NCBI RefSeq assembly: GCF_001281485.1
Contig: NZ_CP012669.1
Span: 2,201,501 to 2,265,500, forward strand
Length of the DNA: 64,000 bases
Reading direction: 5' to 3'
Source: Altererythrobacter epoxidivorans
Lineage (GTDB): Bacteria; Pseudomonadota; Alphaproteobacteria; Sphingomonadales; Sphingomonadaceae
Part shown: positions 17,246-26,867 of the stretch, one piece after another
Numbering within the stretch: the first letter of the stretch is position 1
How the letters are laid out: every line of letters starts with the position of its first letter
The notes under the pieces: generated by a model
Databases searched by the model: none
What the model saw: only the letters and a program-made list of their open reading frames with translations
What the model was told of the DNA's origin: nothing
Position numbers and translations under genes: made by a program

Positions 17246-17620
17246 ATGTACAGTCACATGATGGTCGGTTCGAACGATATCGAACGATCCAAGAAATTTT
17301 ATGACGCCACTTTCAAGGCGATGGGCGGCCGCGAGGGCATCAAGGACGACAAGGGTCGCCTGATGTATCTCCACAATGGCGGCGCATTCCTCGTCACACC
17401 TCCGATCGACGGGAAGCCCGCAACCCACGGCAATGGATGCACCATCGGTTTCGCCATGACGCCTGAACAGGCGGATGCCTGGCATGCGGCAGGCGTCGAA
17501 GCCGGCGGCACCGCGATCGAAGATCCGCCGGGCGAACGCCCCGGTTCGGGCATGTATCTCGCATACCTGCGCGATCCCGACGGCAACAAGCTTTGCGCCC
17601 TGCACCGCCTGGGTTCGTAA
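17246..17620 (+). CDS. VOC (glyoxalase/bleomycin-resistance) family protein
   Basis: A 124-residue single-module VOC protein. It shows the repeated beta-alpha-beta pattern: HMMVGSNDIERSKKFYDATF at the start and YLAYLRDPDGNKLCAL at the end, the latter the usual D-P-D-G-N signature. Such proteins bind a divalent metal and act as small lyases, dioxygenases or resistance proteins; the substrate cannot be told. ATG 17246 is chosen because AAGGAG lies nine bases upstream. The GTG at 17240 is only three bases from it. Confidence 0.88.
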   Translation: MYSHMMVGSNDIERSKKFYDATFKAMGGREGIKDDKGRLMYLHNGGAFLVTPPIDGKPATHGNGCTIGFAMTPEQADAWHAAGVEAGGTAIEDPPGERPGSGMYLAYLRDPDGNKLCALHRLGS

Positions 17621-17633
17621 AGACCTTCAGGCC

Positions 17634-18239
17634 CTAGCGGCTGATCTGGAATACGGCGAATTCGGCGCGCCAGTTGGCGCCCGGATCGCCTATTTCGCGG
17701 CCCTTGTTGAAGAACCAGCTGTCCTCGACGCGAACGTCTTTCTGCGCCAGCAATTCGCGGAAATCGCCGATCGTCACGTTGTGGATGTTCTTCGTTTCAT
17801 ACCAGCTGATCGGCATCGAACGCGTCACGGGCATCCGCCCGCCGAACATCAGTGCAGACCTGATGCGCCAGTGAGCGAAATTCGGAAAGCTGACGAAGGC
17901 CTGACGACCCACCCGCAATAGCTCGTCCAGCATCCGGTCCGGTCGTTCCGCCGTTTGCAGCGTCTGGGAAAGGATTGTGTAGTCGAAAGCCTTGTCGGGA
18001 TAGTCGGCAAGGTCGCGATCGGCATCGCCCTGGATCACCGATAACCCGCGCGCGACGCACTTCTCGACCTGCTCCGGATCGATCTCGATCCCGCGGGCAT
18101 CGCACCCTTTCTGCGTTTCGAGCACTTCCATCAGGTCACCGTGACCGCACCCGATGTCGAGCACGCGGCTGCCAGATGTAACGCGGTGCGCAATCACCGC
18201 GAGGTCGGGACGAAGCCCCCAAGTCACAGGTGCCGTCAT
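17634..18239 (-). CDS. metW: Methionine biosynthesis protein MetW
   Basis: A 201-residue class I methyltransferase-fold protein. The SAM-binding motif is [15 protein letters not shown] (about residue 27), and [19 protein letters not shown] and [11 protein letters not shown] are typical of MetW. It overlaps metX by four bases (ATGA). MetW and MetX work together in homoserine acetylation for methionine synthesis, and the pair is very often coupled as here. The length matches the family. Confidence 0.95.
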   Translation of the reverse strand: MTAPVTWGLRPDLAVIAHRVTSGSRVLDIGCGHGDLMEVLETQKGCDARGIEIDPEQVEKCVARGLSVIQGDADRDLADYPDKAFDYTILSQTLQTAERPDRMLDELLRVGRQAFVSFPNFAHWRIRSALMFGGRMPVTRSMPISWYETKNIHNVTIGDFRELLAQKDVRVEDSWFFNKGREIGDPGANWRAEFAVFQISR

Positions 18240-19345
18240 GGCTGCACCCCGGTCAGAAAGCCATCAACCACGCGGTCGAGGGCTGGAACGTCCAGCAGGA
18301 AGCTGTCGTGGCCGTGCGGGGCGCTGAGTTCGACGAAGCTGACCGGCGCCCCTGCGGCGTTGAGCGCATGGACGATATGGCGGCTCTCGGCCGTGGGATA
18401 GAGCCAGTCGCTATCGAAGCTGACAAGGCAGAATCGTGCCGTCGAACCTGCGAATGCATCGGCCAGCCTGCCGCCGTGCTCCTCCGCGAGGTCGAAATAG
18501 TCCATTGCGCGGGTGATATAGAGATAGCTGTTGGCGTCGAAGCGCTGGGTGAAACCGCTGCCCTGGTACCGCAGGTAGCTTTCGACCTGGAAATCGGCGT
18601 CGAAGCCGAAGCTTTTGGCCTCCCGGTCCTGCAGGCGGCGGCCGAACTTCTCGGTCAGCCCTTCTTCCGAAAGATAGGTGATATGCGCTGCCATGCGCGC
18701 AACCGACAAACCATTGTCGGGCGACCTGCCGGTGCCGTAGTAATTGCCGTCCTGCCAGTTGGGGTCGGCCATGATCGCTTGCCTGCCGACCTCGTGGAAG
18801 GCGATGTTCTGTGCCGAATGGCGCGCCGTCGAAGCGATCACCAGCACCCTTTCGGCACGCTCGGGAAAATTGGCAGCAAGGCTAAGTGCCTGCATCCCGC
18901 CCATGGATCCGCCGACGACGCTGTGCAGCCTTTCGATGCCCAGCACATCCAGCAGCGCCACCAGACCGCGCACCATGTCGCGGATCGTGATGACCGGAAA
19001 GCGCATCGCGTGCGGTTTTCCGTCGCTTGCCAGGCTGGCAGGTCCGGTCGACCCCATGCAGCTGCCGATGACATTCGCGCAGATGACGTGAAAACGATCG
19101 GTGTCGATCGGCTTTCCCGGGCCGACCATGCGGATCCACCACCCGGGCTTGCCGGTAACGGGATGGTCGGAAGCGACATACTGGTCACCGGTCAGTGCAT
19201 GGCAGATGAGGATCGCGTTCGACCGGTCGGGCGCCAGCACGCCATAGGTCTCGTATGCGATTTCGACGCCGGAGAGCGCCTGTCCGCTGTCGAGCGGCAG
19301 GTCGGCATCCAGCCGGAGTATGGTCGAGGCGGTCGTGGTCGACAT
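18236..19345 (-). CDS. metX: Homoserine O-acetyltransferase
   Basis: A 369-residue alpha/beta hydrolase-fold enzyme that makes O-acetylhomoserine for methionine. It has [13 protein letters not shown] near residue 45, the nucleophile elbow GGSMGGMQ (Ser at about 152) and a C-terminal His in [11 protein letters not shown], with the Asp near [12 protein letters not shown] 19345 gives the usual N-terminus; longer readings would overlap the divergent hisC gene. metW follows with a 4-bp overlap. The 82 bp before the start is too short for, and shows no sign of, a SAM riboswitch. Confidence 0.94.
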   Translation of the reverse strand: MSTTTASTILRLDADLPLDSGQALSGVEIAYETYGVLAPDRSNAILICHALTGDQYVASDHPVTGKPGWWIRMVGPGKPIDTDRFHVICANVIGSCMGSTGPASLASDGKPHAMRFPVITIRDMVRGLVALLDVLGIERLHSVVGGSMGGMQALSLAANFPERAERVLVIASTARHSAQNIAFHEVGRQAIMADPNWQDGNYYGTGRSPDNGLSVARMAAHITYLSEEGLTEKFGRRLQDREAKSFGFDADFQVESYLRYQGSGFTQRFDANSYLYITRAMDYFDLAEEHGGRLADAFAGSTARFCLVSFDSDWLYPTAESRHIVHALNAAGAPVSFVELSAPHGHDSFLLDVPALDRVVDGFLTGVQP

Positions 19346-19427
19346 GGGCGATGCGGCTTGGGCGAGCGCGGCGAGACTGTCAATTCTGCTGTTTTTCGCG
19401 CGCGAATGCGGTATGCGCGCCGCCGGT

Positions 19428-20528
19428 ATGAGCAAGCGCCCCGAAGTGAAACCATGGATCCTCGGTATCCATGCCTATGTGCCCGGCAAATCGCAGTCGC
19501 CGGAGGGGCGCCCGCTGGTCAAATTGTCGGCCAATGAAAATCCTTTGGGGACGAGCGAGGCCGCTCTTCAAGCGCGTTCGGCAGCTTCCAGCCCGGCGGA
19601 CTATCCCGACCCCGGATCGAACGCGCTGCGGGCCGCGATCGGCGAGTTGCACGGTATCGATCCCGCCCGGATCGTTTGCGGCACCGGATCCGACGAACTG
19701 CTCAACCTCGCTGCCCAGGCCTTCGCTGGTCCGGGCGATGAGGTTCTGTTCAGCCGCTTCAGCTTCTCGGTTTACGACATCGCCGCGCGCCGCTGCGGAG
19801 CGACGCCAGTCGAAGCACCGGACAAGGATTATGCCACCGATGTCGATGCGCTGCTGACGGCCGTCACAGATCGAACGCGGGTGGTTTTCGTCGCCAATCC
19901 GAACAATCCGACCGGAACCTATCTCTCGCAATCGGACATTGCGCGCCTTCACGCCGGGCTACCAGCAGAAGTGCTGCTGGTCGTCGACCAGGCCTATGCC
20001 GAATACCTGGCACCGGAAGAGGACGATGGCGGGCTGGCGCTAGCAGCCGTTCACGAGAACGTCCTTGTCACCCGTACCTTTTCGAAGATTTACGGCCTTG
20101 CCGGTGAGCGCATTGGGTGGGCGACCGGTGCGCCCCACCTGATCGACGCCCTAAATCGCATTCGGGGCCCCTTCAACGTGACGATTAGCGGGCAAGCCGC
20201 AGCCATCGCGGCAGTGGCCGACCAAGCGTTCGTCGAACGCAGCCGCGAGCATAACAGGGCGGAACTGACACGTTTCACCACCGCCATCGAAGCGCTCGGC
20301 AACCATGGCCTGCGCCCTGTACCGAGCAAGGCGAACTTCCTGCTCGTCCTGTTCGAAGGCGATCTGACTGCCGAACGCGCCCTGGGCGAAATCGCAAATG
20401 CAGGATATGCCGTGCGCCACCTGCCCGGCCAGGGCCTGCCGCATGCACTTCGCATCACGATCGGGCGATCCGGCGACATGGACGAAATCATCAAGGTGCT
20501 TCGCCGCCTGACCGGAGAAAGCGCATGA
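19428..20528 (+). CDS. hisC: Histidinol-phosphate aminotransferase
   Basis: A 366-residue fold-type I PLP enzyme. It shows [11 protein letters not shown] at the N-terminus, the substrate/cofactor strand [20 protein letters not shown] and the PLP-lysine segment [15 protein letters not shown] (Lys about 217). It transaminates histidinol phosphate and, in many alphaproteobacteria, also aromatic keto acids. Its overlap (ATGA) with the prephenate/arogenate dehydrogenase gene supports a role in aromatic amino acid synthesis here. ATG 19428 is used. Confidence 0.93.
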   Translation: MSKRPEVKPWILGIHAYVPGKSQSPEGRPLVKLSANENPLGTSEAALQARSAASSPADYPDPGSNALRAAIGELHGIDPARIVCGTGSDELLNLAAQAFAGPGDEVLFSRFSFSVYDIAARRCGATPVEAPDKDYATDVDALLTAVTDRTRVVFVANPNNPTGTYLSQSDIARLHAGLPAEVLLVVDQAYAEYLAPEEDDGGLALAAVHENVLVTRTFSKIYGLAGERIGWATGAPHLIDALNRIRGPFNVTISGQAAAIAAVADQAFVERSREHNRAELTRFTTAIEALGNHGLRPVPSKANFLLVLFEGDLTAERALGEIANAGYAVRHLPGQGLPHALRITIGRSGDMDEIIKVLRRLTGESA

Positions 20529-21442
20529 CCATCCAACGCGTTGCCATCATCGGCCTGGGCCTGCTCGGCAGTTCGATAGCGCGCGCCGTTTCCCAGTTCA
20601 TTCCCGAGATTGCCACCCACGGCTTCGACGCCGATGCCGCAGTTCGCGAACGCGCTGAAAAGCTGGGCCTGGTGGGCACGATGCACGAGACCGCTTCGGG
20701 AGCCGTGGCAGAAGCCGACTTGGTCATCTTGTGCGTGCCGGTGGGCGCGATGGCGAGTGCCGCACGCGAAATTGCCGATGCTCTGCCCGATGGCGCCATC
20801 GTCAGCGACGTCGGTTCCTCGAAGCAGAGCGTCCTCGACGATCTGTCGGCAGCACTGCCCGGTCGAACGATCATTCCCGCGCACCCTGTCGCCGGGACCG
20901 AGCAGAGCGGCCCCGACGCCGGTTTCGCAAGCCTGTTCGGAAACCGCTGGTGTATCCTGACCCCGCCCAAGGATGCCGACGAAGCAGCGGTCGCGGCGTT
21001 ATCCGATTTCTGGACGCGCCTTGGCGCGCGCATAGAAATCATGGACCCCGAACACCACGATCTGGTGCTCGCCGTGACCAGCCACATTCCGCACCTCATC
21101 GCCTATACGATCGTCGGCACGGCCAGCGATCTGGAAGATGTGACGCGCGGCGAGGTGATCAAGTATTCGGCAGGCGGCTTCCGCGACTTTACCCGGATCG
21201 CCGCATCCGACCCGACCATGTGGCGCGATGTGTTCCTGCACAACAAGACCGCCGTGCTCGAGATGCTGGGGCGCTTCACCGAGGATCTGACCGCCCTGCA
21301 ACGGGCCATCCGTTCAGGCGACGGCGAAACGCTGCACGAACTCTTCAGCAGGACACGGGCTATCCGCCGCGGCATCATCGAGGAAGGTCAGGACGATGCA
21401 GCGCCCGACTTTGGCCGCAAGGACCATGGCTCTGCCGGCTGA
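20525..21442 (+). CDS. tyrA: Prephenate/arogenate dehydrogenase
   Basis: A 305-residue NAD(P)-binding enzyme of tyrosine synthesis. It starts [17 protein letters not shown], a Rossmann G-x-G-x-x-[11 protein letters not shown] and [17 protein letters not shown], with the conserved His/Thr of the TyrA active site, follow. The C-terminal half is the helical dimerisation domain. No chorismate mutase or ACT domain is present. It is coupled to hisC by a 4-bp overlap. Its last 55 bp overlap the 3' end of the convergent CPBP protease gene. Confidence 0.93.
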   Translation: MTIQRVAIIGLGLLGSSIARAVSQFIPEIATHGFDADAAVRERAEKLGLVGTMHETASGAVAEADLVILCVPVGAMASAAREIADALPDGAIVSDVGSSKQSVLDDLSAALPGRTIIPAHPVAGTEQSGPDAGFASLFGNRWCILTPPKDADEAAVAALSDFWTRLGARIEIMDPEHHDLVLAVTSHIPHLIAYTIVGTASDLEDVTRGEVIKYSAGGFRDFTRIAASDPTMWRDVFLHNKTAVLEMLGRFTEDLTALQRAIRSGDGETLHELFSRTRAIRRGIIEEGQDDAAPDFGRKDHGSAG

Positions 21443-22155
21443 CGTTGCGGAACAAACAGCATGAGCGCGAAGATCAGCAGGTGCACCCCTGCTGTTGCCA
21501 GCCTCGACAGATCCTGACCAACGTCGGGCAGTTGGAATAACTGGTCATAGAACACGATCGCCAGGTTCCAGCCCCAATGTAGTGCCACCGCCGCCCAGAG
21601 GTTTTGCCAGCGCCAGCAGGCCGCAGCATAGGCCAGTCCAAGGCAGAATAGCCGGATTTGCTCGGTGATACCCCAATCGAATCGCCAAAGGTGGTTCACC
21701 GTGTAAAGCAGCGCACTCGACACAATGAACAGGGCCGGCCCCAGCTTTACCGGAAAAACTCGGAACAGGAATCCGCGCGTCAGGATGTCCTCCGTCACCG
21801 ATGGCACAAGCGTCGTAATTAGCGCGAGCATGATGCCAGGCAGGGCAAGGCGAGGATCGAATTCGCCGACACCTCCCGTCATCCAGAGGCTTGCCGCCTT
21901 CGCCATGAACGCCATCGTCATGAGTGCCAACGCGACCGGGACGATGCGTCTCAATCCATGAAGGCCATAGGCGGCATATCCCTTGCCGCCCAACCAATGC
22001 CCGAGCGGCCACGCAGCAGTGAATGCCACCAGCATCAAGGCGGGACCGACCCAGTGGCCGGGTGCAATAATCGTCTGCAAGCCCTCGGACGCCTGATATA
22101 ACAGGGCCAATACGAAGAATGCGGTCAGTGGCCTTACCCACCGCCTGCTAGCCAA
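21388..22155 (-). CDS. CPBP family intramembrane metalloprotease
   Basis: A 255-residue protein with about seven membrane segments. The Abi/CPBP motifs are present: TEDILTRGFLFR (in place of EExxxR), then NHLWRF and LHWGWNL, supplying the Glu and His residues that place the catalytic water. The first motif is Glu-Asp rather than Glu-Glu, a small deviation. Members cleave prenylated proteins in eukaryotes and have varied or unknown roles in bacteria. It is the last gene of the ftsEX-led cluster and overlaps the end of plsC by 8 bp. Confidence 0.85.
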   Translation of the reverse strand: MASRRWVRPLTAFFVLALLYQASEGLQTIIAPGHWVGPALMLVAFTAAWPLGHWLGGKGYAAYGLHGLRRIVPVALALMTMAFMAKAASLWMTGGVGEFDPRLALPGIMLALITTLVPSVTEDILTRGFLFRVFPVKLGPALFIVSSALLYTVNHLWRFDWGITEQIRLFCLGLAYAAACWRWQNLWAAVALHWGWNLAIVFYDQLFQLPDVGQDLSRLATAGVHLLIFALMLFVPQRQPAEPWSLRPKSGAASS

Positions 22156-22846
22156 TGGCAGGATCCTCGTTGAGGGCGTTCATCGCTGTGTGGACGCGTT
22201 GCTCAGCTTCTTCACGGGGAAGGCCGGGCGGAATGATCTCGCCGAACTTGTATGTGATCGTGCCGCTCCGCTTCCACAGGCGGTGGTAGAGCGGGCCACT
22301 GTCGATCGCGACCGGCACGACGGGCAGGCCCAGCAGTTTGTATATCCCGGCAAATCCTGCCTGCAGGGCGGGCCTTTGACCATGCGGGACGCGGGTGCCC
22401 TCGGCGAAAATCACCAGCGGGCGCCCTTCATCAATCCGTTCACGTGCGCTCGACAGCATCTTGCGCAAGGCCCGTGCGCCTTCGTCGCGCGAGACCGGGA
22501 TTAGGCCGTAAACCACCGCCGATTTTCCCCAGACGGGAATGTTGAACAATTCGCGCTTCGCAAAGACCGATGGAAAGGGGAGCAAGGTCGGCGCATCGAT
22601 GGCTTCGAAGAAACTCTCGTGCTTGATGACGAAGAGATAGGCGCCCTGCGGTATTTCGCCTTCGATCCTGACCTTTGCGCCCAGCAGGTTGACCACGCAC
22701 CAGCGGTGCCAGCCGCTCCACCAGCCGACAGCTGTGCGCAGCGCGTCGCGGCCGAAGGGTATCGAAAGACCGGCAATCGCGACGAGCACGATGCTGATCC
22801 CATAGAAAAGGGGGTAAAACAGGAGGCTGCGAATAACTGCCATCAC
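22148..22846 (-). CDS. plsC: 1-acyl-sn-glycerol-3-phosphate acyltransferase
   Basis: A 232-residue membrane-associated acyltransferase. It has an N-terminal hydrophobic anchor (LLFYPLFYGISIVLVAIAGL), the first catalytic block KHESFFEA (H-x4-E in place of H-x4-D) and the phosphate-binding block FAEGTRVPHG. It transfers the second acyl chain to make phosphatidic acid. The His-x4-Glu variant is common in alphaproteobacterial PlsC-type enzymes. It lies 7 bp downstream of the YdcF gene in the ftsEX cluster. Confidence 0.92.
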   Translation of the reverse strand: MMAVIRSLLFYPLFYGISIVLVAIAGLSIPFGRDALRTAVGWWSGWHRWCVVNLLGAKVRIEGEIPQGAYLFVIKHESFFEAIDAPTLLPFPSVFAKRELFNIPVWGKSAVVYGLIPVSRDEGARALRKMLSSARERIDEGRPLVIFAEGTRVPHGQRPALQAGFAGIYKLLGLPVVPVAIDSGPLYHRLWKRSGTITYKFGEIIPPGLPREEAEQRVHTAMNALNEDPAIG

Positions 22847-22853
22847 CGCGCCG

Positions 22854-23384
22854 TCAAAGACCGATCAGGCCAGCCAGCACGCTGGCCAGCAGCTTGTGAT
22901 ATTCGAGGAAAAGCGATCCGATGCTCGGTTCCGACGGGACCGCGTCACGCACCACCTCGACATCGGAAGGCAGGACGCGATCGAGTTCGCTCGCGGCACG
23001 CCGCATGTGCCAGTCGGTGGTAACAAGTCGCAGCGAGCCGACTTCGTTCTCTTCCACCCATTGCGCGGTTTCCGCCGCATTGCTGCGCGTATCGACGGCT
23101 GCGAAACCCAGCGAGACACAGCATTCCATCTGGTCAGGCGACACATCGAATTCGGCGGCGAACTCGTCCGGCTTCACCTCGCGGTCGACACCGGTGACAA
23201 GCATCTCGTCTGCCAGCCTGCGGTCGAGAATTTCGAGTCCACGCGGAATACGCCCCGCACCGCCGGTCGGCACGATGACGGCATCGGTCTGCTGGTCTCC
23301 AGCCGGTTGCGGAAGCGCGGAGGCGAACCACAGGAAACCGATCGCCCAGATGAGCAATATCGCGGCCAGGATACGGCGAATCAT
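22854..23384 (-). CDS. YdcF/SanA-family (DUF218) envelope protein
   Basis: 176 residues. One N-terminal membrane anchor (ILAAILLIWAIGFLWFA) is followed by a DUF218 domain: DAVIVPTGGAGRIPRGLEIL, then DTRSNAAETAQW and LVTTDWHMRRA. These match the D-x-x-V-V-x-G-G, T-x-x-N and H-M-x-R-A blocks of the ElyC/SanA/YdcF proteins linked to envelope polysaccharide metabolism. Its ATG overlaps the ftsX stop (ATGA). Position between ftsX and plsC suggests an envelope role. The active function is not known. Confidence 0.88.
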   Translation of the reverse strand: MIRRILAAILLIWAIGFLWFASALPQPAGDQQTDAVIVPTGGAGRIPRGLEILDRRLADEMLVTGVDREVKPDEFAAEFDVSPDQMECCVSLGFAAVDTRSNAAETAQWVEENEVGSLRLVTTDWHMRRAASELDRVLPSDVEVVRDAVPSEPSIGSLFLEYHKLLASVLAGLIGL

Positions 23385-24313
23385 AACATGCGCCTCAGCG
23401 CCCTCAAGACAGTGTAGCGTGCCGTAAGCACGGACAATGCGATGCCCCCTACAGGAATTGCGGCGATGATAAACCAGTCGATGTTGCGAAGCCCGCCTCC
23501 AGCGACCATTCCTGAATCGAGTGCGGCGAATTGCTGGCCGAGAAACCACACCACGGCAACGCCGAGTGCCAGTCCGACAGCACCGCCCAGCACGGCGTCG
23601 AACCCGACGGAACGCTGGAACACGCGGGCGATCTGGCGATCCGTTCCGCCCAGTTGATGGACGGTTTCCACCGTGTCGCGGTGGCTGGAGAATGCGCTGC
23701 GGGTCGCAAGCCAGACCGCAGCCACGCTCGTGAGCGCGAGCAAAAGGACCAATGCGAGGGCGAGGTACTGCATTGCAGAGAGCGCCGAATAGACGGGTCG
23801 CAGCCAGTCGGACTGGGCATCGACGCGCGCGCCCGGCACCTGTTCATCGAACAGGCTCTGCAACCGGATCAACTCTGCCTCGTCCGCGTTGCGGCCCAGT
23901 TGGACATCGATCAGGGCAGGGATCGGCACGGCTTCGCCAACGTCGCCGGTTCCAAGCCAGGGTTCGAGCAATTCGTCCAGCTCCGCTTGCGGCACAATGC
24001 GATAGGATTGCACTGCCGGATCGCCGGCGAGCACCGCTCCGGCACGCTGCGCCAGCTCTGCCCGGCGTTCTGCATTGGCTTCGACGATTTGCACGGTGAG
24101 CGCGCCTGAAAGATCGCCCTTCGCGCGATTGGCGAGATTTCCCAGGGCCAGTCCGCCTGCAACTGCAATGACGGTGAGCGTGATCATGATGGCGAGCACC
24201 CAGGGCACCGGCCCGGACATCCGCGATTGCGGGATGAGCGAGGCTGCCCGTTCTCCGGCAAAGGGAACGAGACCGCGCACAAGCGAGCGCCCGACCAGCG
24301 GTGGCTTCTTCAT
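23381..24313 (-). CDS. ftsX: Cell division ABC transporter-like protein FtsX
   Basis: A 310-residue membrane protein with four membrane segments: residues ~38-60, ~183-205, ~230-255 and ~275-298. A large periplasmic loop lies between the first and second, where FtsX contacts peptidoglycan hydrolase activators. VETVHQLGGTDRQIARVF in the cytoplasmic loop before the third segment is the typical FtsX/MacB coupling helix that binds the ATPase. The start overlaps the end of ftsE (ATGA). The FtsEX complex activates septal cell-wall hydrolysis. Confidence 0.93.
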   Translation of the reverse strand: MKKPPLVGRSLVRGLVPFAGERAASLIPQSRMSGPVPWVLAIMITLTVIAVAGGLALGNLANRAKGDLSGALTVQIVEANAERRAELAQRAGAVLAGDPAVQSYRIVPQAELDELLEPWLGTGDVGEAVPIPALIDVQLGRNADEAELIRLQSLFDEQVPGARVDAQSDWLRPVYSALSAMQYLALALVLLLALTSVAAVWLATRSAFSSHRDTVETVHQLGGTDRQIARVFQRSVGFDAVLGGAVGLALGVAVVWFLGQQFAALDSGMVAGGGLRNIDWFIIAAIPVGGIALSVLTARYTVLRALRRML

Positions 24314-25065
24314 GGCTGCACCCCGTCCTGCGCCCGCTGCGCCGAAGGCGTGCCTCCGGGGCGCGGCGGATAACGCAAGGCGCCGGTTGGATCGAACAGG
24401 CGCCCCTTGTCGAGGCGCATGATCAGCGAATTGGACACTTTCTTGATCAGGTGCACGTCGTGGGTTGCGACCACCACCGTTGTGCCCAGACGATTGAGCG
24501 CCTCGAACAGGCGCAACAGCTTCAGCGCCATGTCGGGATCGACGTTTCCGGTCGGTTCGTCGGCCACCAGCAGTTCCGGCCGCGCGATCACGGCGCGGGC
24601 AATGGCGACACGTTGCTGTTCACCGCCCGACAAGGTCGAGGGCACAGCGTGCGAACGATGCGACAGGCCAACCCATTCGAGCATGTCCTCGACCGGCTTG
24701 CGCAGATCGGCCTCGCGCACGCCCGCAACGCGCAGCGGCAACGCGACATTGTCGAAAGCGGACAGGTGGTCGATCAGACGGAAGTCCTGGAACACGACGC
24801 CGAGCCGCCTGCGGAACAGCGGGAGCTGGTCGCGCGGCATGGTGATGATGTCCTTGCCGAACATGCGGATCGCCCCACGCGAAGGCCGCTGCGCGAGATA
24901 AAGCAGCTTCAGCAGGCTTGTCTTCCCCGCACCGCTCGCACCCGTCAGGAAGTAGAAGCTGCCCGGATAAAGCGTGAAGGAGAGGTTGCGCAGCACCTCT
25001 GGCTCGGTGCCATAGCGCAGCCCGACATTGTCGAAGGTCACGATGTCGCCCTGGCGTTCGCTCAT
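24310..25065 (-). CDS. ftsE: Cell division ATP-binding protein FtsE
   Basis: A 251-residue ABC ATPase. It has Walker A TGASGAGKTSLLKLL (about residue 40), the Q-loop VFQDFRLIDHLSAFDN, the signature LSGGEQQRVAIARA, Walker B LLVADEPTGNVD and the H-loop VVATHD. YGTEPEVLRNLSF and the short length are typical of FtsE. It pairs with FtsX directly downstream. It is the first gene of a five-gene minus-strand cluster (ftsE, ftsX, ydcF, plsC, CPBP). A divergent promoter region separates it from a zinc-ribbon protein gene. Confidence 0.95.
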   Translation of the reverse strand: MSERQGDIVTFDNVGLRYGTEPEVLRNLSFTLYPGSFYFLTGASGAGKTSLLKLLYLAQRPSRGAIRMFGKDIITMPRDQLPLFRRRLGVVFQDFRLIDHLSAFDNVALPLRVAGVREADLRKPVEDMLEWVGLSHRSHAVPSTLSGGEQQRVAIARAVIARPELLVADEPTGNVDPDMALKLLRLFEALNRLGTTVVVATHDVHLIKKVSNSLIMRLDKGRLFDPTGALRYPPRPGGTPSAQRAQDGVQP

Positions 25066-25221
25066 TGGGCGGCAGTATCCGAACGGCGGCAGACGGCAAA
25101 GGCTAACATGACTGAACGGGCCTATAGCGGGGCTTGGATGTGGAAAAAAGCGCGTTTGACCCCCACCGGTGCCGCAGCGACCTTGTTGCAGGTGTCAGCC
25201 ACGCGTAATGCCTGATCCTGC

Positions 25222-26106
25222 ATGATTATAGCCTGTCCCGCCTGCAAGACCCGCTACGTTGTGCCCGATGCCGCGATCGGCATTGAAGGGCGTACGGTGC
25301 GCTGCGCGAAGTGCAAGCATAGCTGGTATCAGGACGGGCCAGAGGTGACCCGGCCTGCCGAGACACCTGCTGCGGCAGAAACACCGGCAGCAGGCCCGGC
25401 CCCAGAAACGGCTGCACCGCAAGCGGCAAGCGAAGCTGACGCACCTGTTGCCAGGGAAACCGTGGCCGATGGCGAGAATGCGCCGCGTCCCGGCGTCAGC
25501 CATTGGCGCACATCGGACCGCCGGCCCGAAAGCGAGCTAGAAGCTCCGTCACCTCCGCCCGTCGCAGAACCCGAGGTCGAACCGGCTCCGCCCGTGGTCG
25601 AGGTCGAGCGTGAAACCTTCGATCACGACACCGATAACGAAGTTTCACAGTTCGACTATCAGCCGCCTTTCCGTGCCCGCCGCAATCCGCTGAAACTGTG
25701 GACCGCAGCTGCCGCCGTATTCGCCTTGCTGTCCGTCGGCACCATCGTTGCGGTCAACATGTTCGGCATGCCTTCGTGGATGCCGATCGAGCGCCCGATC
25801 TTCGCCATGGCAGAGCCGGACCTCCAGCTCGATTTCCCGCCTGACCAGCAGGATCGCCGCACGCTGGCCAACGGCACCGAATATTTCGGAGCTAGCGGCA
25901 CCGTCACGAATGTCGGCCGTGACACGGCGACCGTTCCGTCGATCCTGATCGTGCTGCGCGACGAACGCGACCGCATCGTCTACAATTGGGAAGTGGTCCC
26001 ACCCAAGTCGCAGCTGGCCCCCGGGGAAACGCTCTCGATCCGCGAAGCGGTGACCGATGTGCCGCGCAGTGCCAAGTTCGCAGAGATCGGCTGGAAGCCT
26101 AGCTGA
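25222..26106 (+). CDS. MJ0042-type zinc-ribbon membrane protein (DUF3426-like)
   Basis: 294 residues. The N-terminus has CPACKTRYVVPDAAIG and CAKCKHSW, two CxxC pairs forming an MJ0042-type zinc ribbon. A long acidic, Pro/Ala/Glu-rich linker follows (~45-140), then one membrane segment (LWTAAAAVFALLSVGTIVAV, ~155). The ~110-residue C-terminal domain resembles DUF3426 (NGTEYFGASGTVTNVG, LAPGETLSI). The topology would place the zinc ribbon in the cytoplasm and the C-terminal domain in the periplasm. Divergent linkage to ftsE recurs in alphaproteobacteria; its function is unknown to me. Confidence 0.82.
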   Translation: MIIACPACKTRYVVPDAAIGIEGRTVRCAKCKHSWYQDGPEVTRPAETPAAAETPAAGPAPETAAPQAASEADAPVARETVADGENAPRPGVSHWRTSDRRPESELEAPSPPPVAEPEVEPAPPVVEVERETFDHDTDNEVSQFDYQPPFRARRNPLKLWTAAAAVFALLSVGTIVAVNMFGMPSWMPIERPIFAMAEPDLQLDFPPDQQDRRTLANGTEYFGASGTVTNVGRDTATVPSILIVLRDERDRIVYNWEVVPPKSQLAPGETLSIREAVTDVPRSAKFAEIGWKPS

Positions 26107-26138
26107 TTGTTCCGAAGTGCCGTTGCGGGCGCTTCACC

Positions 26139-26372
26139 TCAACTGAATTCGATCCAGAGATTGCCTTCGCGATCCTGCCGCTTTGCGGGTGGCGCGGTTT
26201 CGTCCCCGTGCTCGACCTTGCCCTCGTGAAAGCGGACATGGACGGGGCGCAAAATGCGTGCGCTGGCTGTTGCCTGCGTGGCCACCGGTTGGCGCGTGAG
26301 GGGAGCAGCCTGCATCGCAATCGGTACGAGGGCCGACTGGCCGATCAACAGCAGGGATGCAGCAAGGCTCAT
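26139..26372 (-). CDS. Small hypothetical exported protein
   Basis: 77 residues beginning with a plausible signal peptide (MSLAASLLLIGQSALVPIAMQA, cleavage near AQA/AAP). The mature part is about 55 residues, basic, ending REGNLWIEFS. No clear ribosome binding site precedes the ATG, and no family is recognised. Codon usage and the signal-like N-terminus favour a real gene, but it could be spurious. It is convergent with the zinc-ribbon gene 33 bp away. Confidence 0.45.
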   Translation of the reverse strand: MSLAASLLLIGQSALVPIAMQAAPLTRQPVATQATASARILRPVHVRFHEGKVEHGDETAPPAKRQDREGNLWIEFS

Positions 26373-26610
26373 GCGGAATGGTTTCCGCGCAGGTAACCAT
26401 TTTCACAAGCACTTCGGTAACCCAGTCCCGCCGCGGGACAGGCCGATGCCCCCTCCCTGATTGGCGAAGATGACGGACAAAAGGCAGGGTGAAGCGCGGC
26501 CATGCACAAACCCTGCGGTAAAGTGCTTGCGGAGCCTTTTGGCCCTTGCTAGGGGGCCGCACCTATTCGCGAGGGAATGGTGATTCACCAATCCCTTTTC
26601 GAGACTGTGT

Positions 26611-26697
26611 GCGGTCGTGGCGGAATTGGTAGACGCGCAACGTTGAGGTCGTTGTGGACGAAAGTCCGTGGAAGTTCGAGTCTTCTCGACCGCACCA
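26611..26697 (+). tRNA. tRNA-Leu (anticodon GAG)
   Basis: An 87-nt tRNA including encoded CCA. The acceptor stem GCGGTCG pairs with CGACCGC at 26687-26693. The D-arm has TGGCGGAATTGGTAGACGC, usual for tRNA-Leu. The anticodon stem CAACG/CGTTG encloses TTGAGGT, giving anticodon GAG. A long variable arm (class II, TGGACGAAAGTCC) and a T-arm GTTCGAGTC follow. It decodes CUC and CUU leucine codons. Confidence 0.96.
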
Positions 26698-26799
26698 TAC
26701 AGTCCCTGGCGAGTTTCTCTCCATGGCTTGAATTAGCGCCGGTCAGCCGGCCCCTTGCCGTGCTGGCGAGTTCCTCGTCGCGCGCAGCTATGGCCCCCC

Positions 26800-26842
26800 C
26801 GCAGAAACGAAAATCCCGCCCTGCCTCGCGGCAGGACGGGAT
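26800..26842 (-). terminator. Rho-independent terminator after putA
   Basis: ATCCCG at 26813-26818 pairs with CGGGAT at 26837-26842, and CCTGCC with GGCAGG inside it, around a TCGC loop with one mismatch. On the minus strand the stem is followed by TTTTCGTTTCT. It lies 26 bp past the putA stop codon. Confidence 0.8.
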
Positions 26843-26867
26843 AGGAATTCAGGCGCCTTTGGTGCTT

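Noticed and set aside
19346..19427. SAM riboswitch upstream of metX
   Set aside because: Only 82 bp separate metX and hisC, and no SAM-I, SAM-II or SAH-type core could be recognised.
26611..26697. Integration site at the tRNA-Leu gene
   Set aside because: No integrase, no direct repeat of the tRNA 3' end and no change in gene character were seen nearby.
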